Positions 1-11,264 of a stretch of DNA of 64,000 bases are shown piece after piece; positions within the stretch are counted from its first letter, which is position 1, and the number at the start of each line of letters is the position of its first letter. Made by a program: the position numbers and the translations under genes. The notes under the pieces are model-generated. The model was not told the DNA's origin, searched no databases, and worked only from the letters and a program-made list of their open reading frames with translations. This DNA is from Cornus controversa (Eukaryota > Streptophyta > Magnoliopsida > Cornales > Cornaceae). Location: positions 13,578,501 through 13,642,500 of the forward strand of contig CM048845.1 in assembly GCA_026545225.1 (NCBI GenBank), in the 5' to 3' direction.

Positions 1-1
1 T

Positions 2-817
2 AGTAATGTGCTTGCTTATAGTGATAGAGAGCTATGGATGACGGTGAAATATTTTGGGATAGAGATCAAGGTGACTACCCAACTAATTTATGAGGTTATT
101 GGAGTTCCAAAGGCAAAAGATGGTATAATTTTTTGTTATGTAGGTACCAAAGAGAGCATTCCAAGCATGAAAGAAATTATTAGGATGTTGTGTGAACCAA
201 ATGCTCCATTGCTTAAAAATAAAATTTTGAGTGCCTACATCAATGACAATGTCTCTACATTAAACTTGATTGTGTCATATACTCTTGATCCTTATGATCA
301 TAAGGGTGATTTGTCATGGCATCGAGGTGAGATCTTATATCACATTGTGAATAGTGATAGAATTAATTTGCTGGCTACCATTTTGAGGACTATAATTCAA
401 GAGTCGACTGATTATAGGTCTACCAATGCTTTGCCTTTTTCCTTGATTGTGATGAAAATTCTTAAGGCAAAGAAGGTGTATATTCCCTCAAATGCTCTAG
501 TGATGAAGCCCAAAGGAAAGTTCACGACTTCAAATGTTGAGTCTTCGATTACTAATAAGATAAAGAAAAGAGCCCAAAAGGAGGTTGCACGGCAATAGGT
601 TGTGGAGGAGGTTGTGGATGAGAGTGATGACAATGCTCCTATTGTTGGACTTTATGTTCCAGATTCTAATCGTGCTTTGACTGCCAGACAATACAATCAA
701 TCAATGAAGAGGTTAGAGAAGTGCTTGAAGAGGAAATTCTTAAAGCTTGAATTATTGATTAGAAGAGCCTTACCTAGAAGCTCTGGAGCTCATAATGATG
801 AGGATGATGAGGATTAG
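2..817 (+). pseudogene. LTR-retroelement ORF (putative plant transposon protein type), 5'-partial, one premature stop
   Basis: An open frame enters from the left edge and runs to a TAG at 596-598, then continues in the same frame to a stop at 815-817. Read as one protein it is about 270 residues. The first part (YSDRELWMTVKYFGIEIKV, then a VIGVP motif) resembles the 'putative plant transposon protein' domain found in many LTR elements. The C-terminal part is charged and ends in an Asp/Glu run. No catalytic motif is visible. The downstream purine tract and LTR (1451 onward) support membership of an LTR element. The in-frame stop makes this copy a pseudogene unless it is read through. The family assignment is from memory of the domain and is moderately sure. 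Confidence 0.55.
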
Positions 818-1462
818 GTCTTGGTGGTTTAGACCTAGGTTGTGTTTTACTAGACATTGAGTAGTTGGTTATGTTTATTTACTCAAACATGTTATGTCTA
901 GTCTTTGATGGTGGAACTTGTTATGTTCTATGCTTTTATTTTGCTTAGACATGTTATAATCTATGCTTTCTATTTTTTTTATGCTATGCTATGTGTAACA
1001 GTCCATCATTTTGAGACATATGTGATATATTTGAATAGATGTTATGTTTTTATCTCACTTAATCATGTGTTGATTGGTTCTCTTTAGTTCTCGGTTGTCT
1101 TACTTTGTCAATTTGTTCTAAAAATGGGGAGATGAATTATGTATGTGATAAAGGGGGAGACATGGGAGACATATGGGGAGATAGTATACTTCATTGGTTA
1201 TATGATTAAGGGGGAGTTTAGAGTTCATTTTTATATCATTTTTCTTGATTAAGCTTTCACAGGTAGTGTTGTTTGCATAATGTGCAGATTTTACAAGTTT
1301 TTGGCAAACACTACGTATGACGTTTGGAAGATTGCTCATGATGCTCTAAGATTTTCAAGTTAGATTTCTTTGTATTTGGAACATATTGTAATATGATTTT
1401 TTCAGTGGTTAGGTTATAATTGTCTAGGTTGGTTTTGTCACAAAATTACCAAATGGGGAGAT
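818..1462 (+). other. Non-coding 3' region of the LTR element, ending in a polypurine tract
   Basis: No ORF worth calling. The stretch holds several G-rich purine runs (about 1124-1135, 1152-1172, 1208-1215). It ends in aaatggggaga (1451-1461) directly before a TG that starts the LTR-like sequence, which is the expected place for a plus-strand priming tract. Confidence 0.45.
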
Positions 1463-2745
1463 TGTGACGTAAATTTTTGTAATTGACAATCTTTGATGTC
1501 AAACCTAAACATAATCGAGTTGCAATATTTGATTTATATTCTTATCATTGATCATGTAATTGAAGTCTTAGAGTGAGCATCAAGTTTTACACCAACCATG
1601 CAAGTGTTCTTCAAAGGATAAAGCTTGAATCTTCGGAAGAAGCATTTAATGGTCGGAACGAGGATTTGATCGATTGAAGTTTTTGGATGATTCTAATTGC
1701 ATAAGGACATCGTTGATTACGTATGAGAGTCATGTAGTGCAGGTAAAGTGGTGAGAACACATATATTTCAAATCGGGAGGTTCTGACCTTGAATAGAGGG
1801 GTTTTTAAGCAAAAAAATGAAAAATTCAAGGTTGGACCGGTCTAGGGTTTAGGCTGGACCAATCTAAGAGGTATTAAGATTTGGTTTTCTATAGGCAAAA
1901 TCCTAGACCAGACCAAGGAATAGGCTGGACCGGTTCATGCTTTTTGTTGGCGAAAATTGGTCCTGTAGTGTCTTGTTTTGACCCGGATTTGACTCTGAAA
2001 TTTTCTTAAACTTTGAGACTTGTTTCCAATTGATTTTTAACTTATTTTTCAAGGAAAATTAGGTTTTTTGAACTCTATAAAAATCTTATATGTTTCCCCT
2101 CTCATTACGCTTTCAATAGATAAGAAATTCATATTCTAGAGAGAGAAATTATTGAGATATTTTTCCTATAATTCTTTGTTTATATTTTTGAGAGCACACA
2201 TGTACTCACTGAGAGATTTAGAGTGTCTCTCTTTGGTTGATCAACTGTTCAAAAACTGCTTCAGAGATTTTTCTTGATCAAGTTACTGATTGGTATTCAA
2301 CAACTGTTCGTTGGTGAGGAAGGAGAAGAAGATCGTGTTATGAAGGGGATAGAATACTTGCTAAATGTTCATGTTCTGCAAGGATATTGATGTTAGCTGA
2401 GAATCTACAACAATTGGATGAGGTAGTCGCAATAGTAAGCCTGAGGTGTTCTGCATCAAGTTCTTGTTAGAGTAAAGTGGGTGTGAGTCTAGGATAAAGT
2501 TTGTTGTACTTTGTTTCGACGATAGTGAATTTGTTTCTTCGGGGTTACAAAGCTTCACCTATGATTTTTTTTCGATCTGGATTTTTCACGTATATCTGGT
2601 GCATTCGTTTACTTTACTGCACTTTATTTATTTACTTGCTTTGTGGGATTGCTTAAATTTTAATTGGACTTAAAATTAGATAATCTGAAAAATTAAGCAA
2701 AAAGTGAGTAAACCTAATTACCCCCCTCTAGTTTTTAAATCTAAC
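1463..2745 (+). repeat. 3' LTR of the left-edge retroelement (right boundary approximate)
   Basis: Starts with TGTGACG immediately after a purine tract. It contains a long untranslated stretch with TATAAAAATC near 2077 that could be the LTR promoter. Near 2715-2740 it reaches a cccccctctag motif of the kind seen close to the end of many plant LTRs. The exact CA end cannot be fixed because the 5' LTR is outside the window. Confidence 0.4.
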
Positions 2746-3111
2746 TTTTGCAGCCGCTTCTGCACCGCACAACTTCCATTCATGGCTTCATCTGAAATTT
2801 GTTAGGGATGGAGGAAAATAGAGAAAAAAAGAAAAGAAAAGAAAAGAAAAAGAGTATTTTTGGCAACAAAGGGTGTTAGGGCTAGTTAAACCAAAGCTGA
2901 GGGGGGTGTCAAAGCAGTTTTTGACACAAGTATCAACTGTGGACAATAAATCCAAACCTGAAGGGGTGTCAGCATTTTACCCTATTATTTTTCATCAATC
3001 TAATAGAAAAATCCATAATTCATAATAAATAATGAGATAATTTTTTTTAATTATTGTTCAGAGAACTACACAATTGATTTTATACCACAACAATAATAAT
3101 TATTATTTTTT
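2746..3111. other. Intergenic stretch, no gene seen
   Basis: No coding signal. There is a short GAAAA microsatellite at about 2819-2853; the rest is AT-rich. Confidence 0.5.
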
Positions 3112-3500
3112 GGGTAAATGGCACTCATATTCCCTGTAAGTAGGCTAAATAACAGAGACTTCCCTTGTGTTTTCAAAAATAACATTGACCTCCCTTATCA
3201 GCAGGTTTTCACTGATCTCCCCTGTCAGCTTTTTAAGTACAAAATGACCTGAAATTTTCAAAAGTACCCTTAAAATTTTTACATAATCAAAATTTTTTTA
3301 AGATTTTCACATGGAATATACACCTTGTAATCATGCAACTTTGCTTCTTTAATATATTCTAACCTTACTAAAAAAAAAATTTGTACAAGGGTATAATTGT
3401 CAAAAAATTGTGCAGGAGAGGTCAGTGTGTTATTTCTGTAAACAAAGGGAAGGTCTCTGTTATTTAGCCTATTTATAGGGGAGGTAAGTGTAATTTTCCC
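3112..3500. mobile_element. Mutator-type MITE with long TIRs and 9-bp target duplication
   Basis: The first ~75 bases (gggtaaatggcactcat...) and the last ~75 (...aagtgtaattttccc) are imperfect inverted repeats, sharing for example ggctaaataacagaga. The flanks are ttatttttt (3103-3111) and ttgtttttt (3501-3509), 8 of 9 matching. Long TIRs plus a 9-bp duplication are the Mutator superfamily hallmark. The 389-bp length leaves no room for a transposase, so it is non-autonomous. Confidence 0.75.
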
Positions 3501-3699
3501 TTGTTTTTTTTTTTGACAAAAAAAAATAGCAATTATTTTTTAAACTAAAACTCTCAAGTATTTTATTCTACGACCATCATATCACTAAAAATGTTCAAAG
3601 AAATCATTATATTTACACTTTAACTTTCTTAAAACTCCTTATAAATGTGACACGTGTGTTAGGAATTGTCTATGTCATGTGTTTATATTGTGTTTGCAA

Positions 3700-4027
3700 T
3701 GTAAGGACCCGCTCGATCACATGGTATGATATTGTCCACTTTGGGCCAAGCCTGCACGGTTTTGTTCTTCGATTTTACACCAAAATACCTCATACCATTT
3801 AGAGAGAACGCACTACATATAAGTGCATTCTCTTTTCCACACTCAGGCGATGTGGGTTTGAGCACATTGTAGCATGCTAGTGTGGTAGCTCGCCCAATGT
3901 CTCTCACACCCGCTCACAAGGGTCACCACAATCCACCCCCTAGGAGGCCCGACGTCCCTGTCGGCACATTTTCGACTGGGTCCGGCTCTGATACAATTTA
4001 TAACGACCCGCTCCACTTGATGGTATA
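3700..4027 (-). mobile_element. TRIM (miniature LTR retrotransposon), left copy, truncated
   Basis: On the minus strand this is a miniature LTR element. Its 3' LTR occupies 3700-3797 (98 bp, plus-strand end TGTAAGG). The internal part is 3798-3997. A primer binding site complementary to initiator Met-tRNA lies at 3984-3996 (ttgtatcagagcc on the minus strand). Only the inner ~30 bp of the 5' LTR survive at 3998-4027. It matches the right-hand TRIM (5351-5761) along about 330 bp in inverted orientation. No protein is encoded, as is usual for TRIMs. Confidence 0.7.
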
Positions 4028-5350
4028 TTTGGAGAAAATGACATTCAAATAAAATAATTTTTAATTTGTTTAAATCAAAAAAATTTAGACAAAAATATTT
4101 TAAATATTCTAAAAATTATGAAAAGTCCAGAAAGATGTATTCTAGCATAAATAACTTATTTATGTTGAAATATTTGAATTAAGATTGAGTTAGGTGGTGA
4201 AATCGATTTAAAACTCGATAAAAGCTAGTTTTACAAAAAATGGGTAAAGAATTAGGATCTGAAATTCACCTGGACTTATATTTGATGTTATGGAACCTTC
4301 ACAATTTAAGTACTCATACTGTTAGGTTTCGAGAGTCATGAATCTAATTTAGAGTATAGTTATGAATATGTTTGTTATGAGATAAAATGCTTTAAATGTT
4401 AAAAAATACATTTAATACTTGGTAAGTAACGGATAATTGTGAGTAATCAAATGGGTAGTCCGAGACTATTCTTATGATGACTTTGTTAGGCATGGTCAGG
4501 GACCTGTTTATTGGGAGTGCACTAACATTTTGTTATGGTCATTGGGCTAAGCGTGCCTTTATTATATGGACGTGGTCTGGGACCATCTTGGTGAGTAGAC
4601 GTACAAACCCAACCACATGTGTGATCTTTGATAGTCCGGGACTATACGATGCACACCATCTTGTTGGCTGAGCTAGCCATTTATTGGAGAGGAGCCCGGG
4701 GCTTATGTGAGATATATGAAAATTTAATAAGAATTAATCAAGATGATTAATTTATGGTTCATAAATGGAGAATACGTGACATGGATTAAATGATGAGATA
4801 TTTGAGATTAGATATAGTAATTAGTGAGTTACTAATTATTATATGATGTTGACAATTAAAATGTTAAGAAATCATAACATGACTTGAGATAAGTTATATA
4901 TGATCTATGTATCTTTTATAAGTTGCATTTATGTAGAGGAATATAAGGTAAGGTCAGCTTGTTGAACTATGATTGTGTTTAGCATTGTTCGATGATAGGC
5001 ACGTGATGGAGACACGTGACGTGGATGGAGATTAGCTTGTTCATTTGTTTATTCATTTTTGTTAGTTCGGTATTTTCATATTTAGAATTCTTGTAATAAG
5101 GCTGATCTCCATTAGTAAGTTTTGTTTGGTAATGTTAACTATTTATATTTATTTATGGTTTTATGAAAAAAATTTAGTTAAAGTTGATATTATTTAATAT
5201 TATTGTGGATGGTTGTGTATGTGGTATATAAGTCATGCACATGATTTTAATTATGAAACCAGAGCTTCCTGTATTAAAATTTTGGAGCGTGATAGTTTGG
5301 TATCACAGCTTAGGTTTGGAGATTCTCGGGATAGGGTGGGGCATTACAAA
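4028..5350 (+). repeat. Gypsy-like LTR remnant between two inverted TRIMs
   Basis: No coding capacity beyond chance ORFs. The right part carries a primer-binding-site-like tggtatcacagct at 5298-5310 followed by ttaggttt, as in gypsy elements of the Tekay type. The segment closes with ggggcattaca at 5337-5347, typical of a gypsy LTR end. The left boundary runs into the truncated TRIM LTR. The order of insertions cannot be resolved by eye. Confidence 0.4.
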
Positions 5351-5761
5351 TGATGAGGCCTTTTGGGATAAAACCCAAGAACAAAATCGTGCGGACTTAG
5401 GATCAAAGCGGACAATATCATACCATAGGTGGAGCGGGATGTTACAAATAGTATCAGAGCCAAACCCAATCGGAAGTGTGCCGAGAGGGACATCGAGCCT
5501 CCTAGGGGGGTGGATTATGGTGACCCTTGTGAGCGTGTGTGATGTGGGTGGATGCGAGAGATATTGGGGGAGCTACCACACTGGCAGGCTACAAGGTGCT
5601 CAATCCCACATCTCTTAGGTGTGGAGAAGGGGGTATGCTTATATGTAGTGTGTTCTCTCCAAATGGTATGAGATTTTTTGAGGTAAAATTTAAGAACAAA
5701 ACCGTGCGAGCTTGGCCCAAAGTGGACAATATCATACTATGTGGTGGAGTGGGTCGTTACA
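5351..5761 (+). mobile_element. TRIM (miniature LTR retrotransposon), complete copy
   Basis: A 411-bp element. The 5' LTR is 5351-5446 (starts tgatgagg, ends gttaca). The primer binding site tagtatcagagcc is at 5449-5461, and about 200 bp of non-coding internal sequence follows. The 3' LTR is 5664-5761 (starts tggtatgag, ends gttaca). The LTRs share aacaaaa.cgtgcg and gacaatatcatac. The 5 bases after the 3' LTR (tgcaa, 5762-5766) also occur just before the inverted left copy (3695-3699), but not at this element's own left edge. Confidence 0.75.
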
Positions 5762-5766
5762 TGCAA

Positions 5767-7850
5767 TGTGTCCAAAATTTTAAAAAATAAATAAATGAAT
5801 TCTAGGCATGTCTTTTGGCATGTCCGACTCGTGTATATTGTATGTTGTTGTTTGTCATGTGTCCAACACTAATTCTGACCTTTTTGGTGTGTCGTTTTCT
5901 AGGTCTGAGCTAACTAAATTATTTTGAATTGAAGCTATAATATTTAAATAAAAACATTGAAAATATTCCACTTTGTTTCTTGAAATATTTTGATAAAATT
6001 TTTTCTTTCTCAAGAGTTAATATTTTATGTAGTTCATTTTGGAAACTATATTTTCTTTGGACAATTTTGGCAGTAGTTGATCATGGTTAAATGTGTCAAT
6101 TAAAAATTACCACTTCGTAATAAACGAATTCTCATAGGATAGGGTTATTGAAAGAGTGCTGAACCTCAAGAACTTGCGTAATTAAGATCGATTATGTTAT
6201 TAAGTTGTCATATTACTTCTAATTTGATTCGAATAATTGATTGTTTAAATCTAAATTCAAATTATTAAAAAGTTAAGTGCAACTAATATAATTGAAATAA
6301 TAAAGAGATTAAGGTATTGATTTCATCACTAATCTCACAACCATGGTCAATTATATTTAACATGAAAAAAATAATTTATGTATGATAATGATTTGTGTCG
6401 CTACAACTACAAGCATACAACAATATCATCAAAAAAATTCATATAATTAAGATTAAGCATAATCTATCTTCGGTTGGCACGAATCATCTACCTAAGTAGT
6501 CTAATCTAAGATGTAGTACGAATCGTCTTCCCTAGGTATGAACTATCAAAATTCTAATTTATATGTTCAATTAATATCATTTCATAACCATCAACTTTGT
6601 AATCATAGAAAACAAAAGTAATTTGAAATCAATCATAACAAAATCCTATCTAAGATAATAATAGAATTCCATAGCAATTGAGTTTAATCATTAAAACCAA
6701 ATACAATAATACAACTATTATTTTACCCATAATTATGCAATCATCATACATTAAACTATAGATTCCCAATAAATAAATACAATCAAACCATAGAAGCTTG
6801 GCTAGGGTTACATCAATCCCTTAGGTGGAGGTCTAGCCACTCATGTTCTGGATTGGAGACTTGATTAATGATGGGAACACCATCTTCATGCCTATTCTCC
6901 TCTAAAAATTAGCCTCCAAATCACCCTTTAGTTGCTTTCTGCCTTCTCTCTTGATCTCCCAAGTTGTAACTTTTATATCCCAAAAGAAACATCAAGTTTT
7001 CAAATCAAAATAGGAGACTTAGGGCAATCCCGTAGTTTTAATCAGGTGAATTTTTTTGTTGAACTTTGGCCCAGATTTTAACATTGTAAACGTCCGTTTC
7101 ATGAAATTTTTGTGAAATACAAAAAGATCCAGAATCGAATTTCCTTTAACCAACTCGGAGTTTGGGATGTTTTGAGAGTGGAAGGAGTTATGGCCAAAAT
7201 ACAAAAAATGCATTCAGAACTTTCCTTTTCGTAAAATTAGATTTCAGCCCATAATTTCTGGAAGCAATTACACTTCTTTTAGGCCTCTTCATTGGGCTTT
7301 TTTGAATTGAAATATTAACTTAACTTGGTCTAATTGATATAGACTTCTTCTAACCTTTTGAATTTCATCTTTAAAAGTTCAAAAGTCATGGCTTGAGTGA
7401 ATACCATTAAGGACCTAAAAATAAGAAAAATAATAAAATAAAGTAAAATCACAATAAGTCTATCACTAAGAGAATAAAATATGCAAGTTAAGAGGCTAAA
7501 ATGCATAACATTCAACTCCTATTAGTAGCTAAGACAATTCCTAATTATTTTTTATATGTTTAAGAATGTGGAGGACAAAATTAACCCCATCTTGTCTTGC
7601 ATCATGAAGTTGATAGAGGATCTTGGAGTGTGTTTAATTTTTAGGTTGTATTATGGTTAGTTTGATATATAGAGTGCCCCAAGAGGAGATTTTGATGGCC
7701 ACCATTTTTGCCCCCATGTGGTGCATTTAAAAAAATAGAATTATAACATAAATAAAACTCTTTTTTAGTTTCACTACATTATTTATTTAAAAAAAAAATA
7801 GAGTTATAATCTAAACAAATTTGTGATTCATGAAACCTAAAAAATAGAGT
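5767..7850. other. AT-rich intergenic DNA, no gene seen
   Basis: No ORF longer than chance. About 6820-7300 is less AT-rich and looks like part of an old interspersed repeat, but no termini or domains could be recognised. Confidence 0.45.
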
Positions 7851-8213
7851 TGTAAGAAAATAGAGTTAAATAAGTATTTGGAGACACGGTAGGATTAGCG
7901 GTAATTCAACCTTGTAGTCTCATGAGAGAGTTGATGGTAGAGAGAATTACGAGTTTGGTAGAGTAAAACACTGAGGGCGAGAGGGAGTCTCATGGATTGG
8001 TACATGGTGATAAGCTTTGAGGCAAGAGCTTGTGTACACAGTCTAATATGGTGTATTCTCTACTATTGTAATATCTTTTCAAAATTATATTGAAATCTTT
8101 TCTCATCTGTAGACGTAGACCGAGTTGTGCCAAATCATGTATATCTTGTGTTTGTGGATGATTGTTTTAATTTGCTTCCGTTTTCACTACTCCTAACAAG
8201 TGGCATCAGAGCC
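7851..8213 (+). repeat. Copia LTR remnant followed by a primer binding site
   Basis: The sequence ends cctaaca at 8192-8198. Two bases later comes tggcatcagagcc (8201-8213), one mismatch from the initiator Met-tRNA primer binding site used by plant copia elements. The left limit (TG at 7851) is a guess. Degenerate leader-like sequence follows to about 8500 without a readable gag, so only the 5' end of an element remains. Confidence 0.55.
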
Positions 8214-8991
8214 AATGGTTAATGTTGGAACGTTGAGCCTTTATTCAAAGAAGATCAAAAAATAAAAAGCAAGAAGTCTCAACCAGTGTTGCAATAGATT
8301 TCAATTGCAGGTGGAGTCAATCAATCGACTTGTTTAATTACAATAGTCTGAAAATCATGATAGGTTACATGGCATGGAACGATCAAGTAGTCAAGGTGGA
8401 GCCTTTGGAGGTTTAACTAATCGAGTAGCATACAATGGAGACAATTAAAGTTATGCGAGATTGAAATTGCGTGATGATTGACGTGATGAAATTTGAGCCA
8501 TGATAAAAATTGTTATGTATTGTGTCTCAAATTTTAGTCTAATAAGGTTTTCTATTTTAGAAACGGAAGATATCCAAGTGAATGGAAAGAAAAAAACAAC
8601 GGAACTAATGTATACCAATGATTATGAATTAACTAATACAAGCATTCTATACGCGTCTGTCCAAACACACCCTATTTCAATTAAAGAAATGATGTTCACA
8701 CTTTTCTCCACTTTCTTTTCTCATTCGAAAAGTTTTGGATTATGAATTTGTAGTCCGATGTCAGGTCTGTAATGGAACTCCGCAAAGATCATTGCATGGT
8801 TCAACATATATGAGCATTTCACTTATACTTGCAACAAATTTACTTCAACATACTAGATCATATCGGAAGAATTAAAACTCAGGTTTAATACGTCCTAGAT
8901 ATGCAGCCAACACCAGAAGGTCCATGTATTAGTTTTTGTTCCGAAACTAATGCAATTCATTGTCAATAGGATTGCAGAACATCTGTCCAGA
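8214..8991. other. Degenerate retroelement leader and unassigned DNA
   Basis: Follows the primer binding site at 8201. Short open frames (such as 8500-8745) show no recognisable gag or pol motif. Confidence 0.35.
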
Positions 8992-9115
8992 AGGCAATGG
9001 ACGAAGTAAAGTAGTTACATTAATGTAAAGTTGTTATATTAGGCACAGAATGAGGCAATGGACGAACTACAGTCGTTACATTAATGTAAAGTTGTTACAT
9101 TAGGCACACAATGAG
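8992..9115. repeat. Two-copy tandem repeat, ~61 bp
   Basis: The block ggcaatggacgaa ... gttacattaatgtaaagttg ... attaggcacac/gaatgag occurs twice in a row with a few substitutions. Each copy also contains the short palindrome acattaatgt. Confidence 0.7.
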
Positions 9116-9295
9116 TGCACAATATCCCCTAAACTAGAGGGGATCCGAGTCCTTGTGCAAAGAAATGGAGAGTGAGAGGGTGAGGTAACACACTTATTTG
9201 AATTAGCACTTAATTCACAAGTAAGTGTTGAATTGTGTTTTTATTTGAACAAGTTGTAAGATTCGAGTTTCAGTTACTTCCCATATATCTATCTC

Positions 9296-9320
9296 TGTCT
9301 CTCTCTCTCTCACACACACA

Positions 9321-9362
<42 letters not shown>
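9296..9362. repeat. Compound microsatellite (CT)n(CA)n(TA)n
   Basis: Direct reading: tctctc, then cacaca, then a TA run of about 19 units ending at 9362. Open frames across it are artefacts of the repeat. Confidence 0.85.
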
Positions 9363-9363
<1 letters not shown>

Positions 9364-9632
9364 TGTGAAGTTATGGCCCAAATTTTGCTCTATGAAGTTG
9401 TGGCCGAATTTTTCTCTTGCGTTGGAATGTGTTATGAGAGACATTGAAACCCGTCATTTAGAGTGTTAGAGAGGCTGAAACTTGTAATCTCTTAATTTTT
9501 CGCATAATGAAAACTGTTGCAAATCTTCAGCATAGACGTATTCTTTAAGATGAATCACATAAATATGTGTGATTTTGTTCGCATTTTCTGTCATTTCTTC
9601 ATTGAGTGTTTGGTTCGCGGTATTTGTCACAA
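9363..9632 (+). repeat. Copia LTR fragment related to the element at 17892-22412
   Basis: Shares ordered blocks with the LTR at 17892-18283: gtggcccaaattttg-like sequence, aaacttgtaatct, ttttcgcat, gaaaact and tagacgta. No internal region follows, so it is a solo or truncated LTR of the same family, strongly diverged. Confidence 0.5.
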
Positions 9633-10849
9633 TATATATATATACACACACACTATTATCTAATTTTGATTATTTCTACACATTGTTATATATTTTTTAT
9701 ACTTTCAATTTTAGACAGTATAAACCTTTTATTATTTCTTTTCTTCTTTCCATTTGCAGAATCAATTTTGGAAGCTAATGATTTTCGAGAAATATTTTTT
9801 GCTTTTTTTTTCCTATGATAAATGCTAAGATATGTCAGCATAGAAACATTCTTGCCTACTTCAAACTTTATTATTATTCATGTATTATACTGTAAGTGAA
9901 ATGTTGTGCAAATTATTAGAAAGAAGTTTGAGTTAATAAAAGTGATTGTAAATATGATCTATTGATCTTATAGATAAGGGTTATAAGAACTTCTATTGTT
10001 TTAACCCTTATCATTTTTATTAGTTTTGATCTTGCATGGTATATAGGAATCTTTTTGGTTGATATGTGTTCTTGAAATTTTAATCAACAATTTTGATTTA
10101 TAAATTAATTTTTTTTACCCTACTCCTCTTGATCAAGTAAACATTTTACAATTTATCAAAGATTGTTAATCACATGGAAATGCAGGTGCCATTTCCTAGT
10201 ACATATAAATATCTTAATATCAAGTGCACAGCCTCTATCACATCTTAGTTGTATTTACATCAATCCTCAACTCATGCATGCATTAATAGATCAATAATTC
10301 ATATCAAAGGTTAGGAAATCAAAATCCTTGACAATTTGAACCCTTGATGATATATATATGTTTGAGAATAGAAGTTTTTATATACACATTAAAATGAAGA
10401 GGAACAAGACCCTGTAAAGTCAAGTCCCCATTACCATAAATGAAACCCAGAAAAAGAGCTCCTGAATCAAACACCAAAAATTCAAACAAGATGTCAAAAC
10501 TCACAAGTCAAGAGAGAGAGATCGTTTCTAAATTCAAGTACAGTATTTACAATCAGTTCATAAATGTTCCATGAGATAAATGATTTACAAAACATATGAC
10601 AGGCCTATAATTACAGGAAGGGTGTATTAAGAATCCAATGAGAGGGAACTCGAAAAAGCATTCGCATACCCTAGTATTGTCCTGAAATTCATTTGAAGGC
10701 TTATCTGGTCACCATGTGATCTGAACTAGGCATATGATTTTTACACAGTAAAAATAAAAGAAAGGGGAAGGATAAGGTATTTTAACATTGGATGGCATGG
10801 ATTTCTCATTCTAGGCAATTACCGAAGTTTTTTGTTGATTTACCTTGGA
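9633..10849. other. 3' flank of the acyl-CoA ligase gene, no other gene seen
   Basis: AT-rich sequence downstream of the ligase stop codon (the gene reads right to left). No coding signal; the 3' UTR end cannot be placed by eye. Confidence 0.5.
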
Positions 10850-10975
10850 TCATAATCTTGATGAGGCTCCAGAAAGAGCATGATTGACCAGCTCCCTTCT
10901 CAAGATCTTTCCCGCCGGAGATTTTGGAATAGAGTTGATAAATGCAACTCGTCGAATCTTCTTGTACGGTGTAAC
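10850..10975 (-). CDS. 4CLL9: Ligase exon 7 with catalytic lysine and peroxisomal signal
   Basis: Begins after cttgcag| at 10976 with [13 protein letters not shown]. It contains [13 protein letters not shown], with the conserved Lys of adenylate-forming enzymes, and ends ASSRL before TGA at 10850-10852. Confidence 0.87.
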   Translation of the reverse strand, partial: VTPYKKIRRVAFINSIPKSPAGKILRRELVNHALSGASSRL

Positions 10976-11223
10976 CTGCAAGATGAAACGCACCAATGCT
11001 ACCATATATAAGCCACAGCAAATATACAAGCTGGAATATGTGTGCCATGGTATGCAAGGTTTTAACATGATGACACAGAGCTATTGCATGGTGCTTCCTA
11101 CAAGGATTTCAATTTACCAAGGGGTATGGCTTAGCTAGTGGTATCTCTTCAACCTCCCAAAGTGGAAGGTGAAGGTTCAAGTTCCGGCAGGGATAAATGG
11201 GTGTGAGTTTCTTGACAAGGAAA

Positions 11224-11264
<41 letters not shown>

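Noticed and set aside
8985..9115. CRISPR-like direct repeats
   Set aside because: Only two ~61-bp copies without regular spacers, in a plant nuclear context.
9235..9818. Tyr/Ile-rich ORFs at the microsatellite
   Set aside because: Generated by TA and CT repeats.
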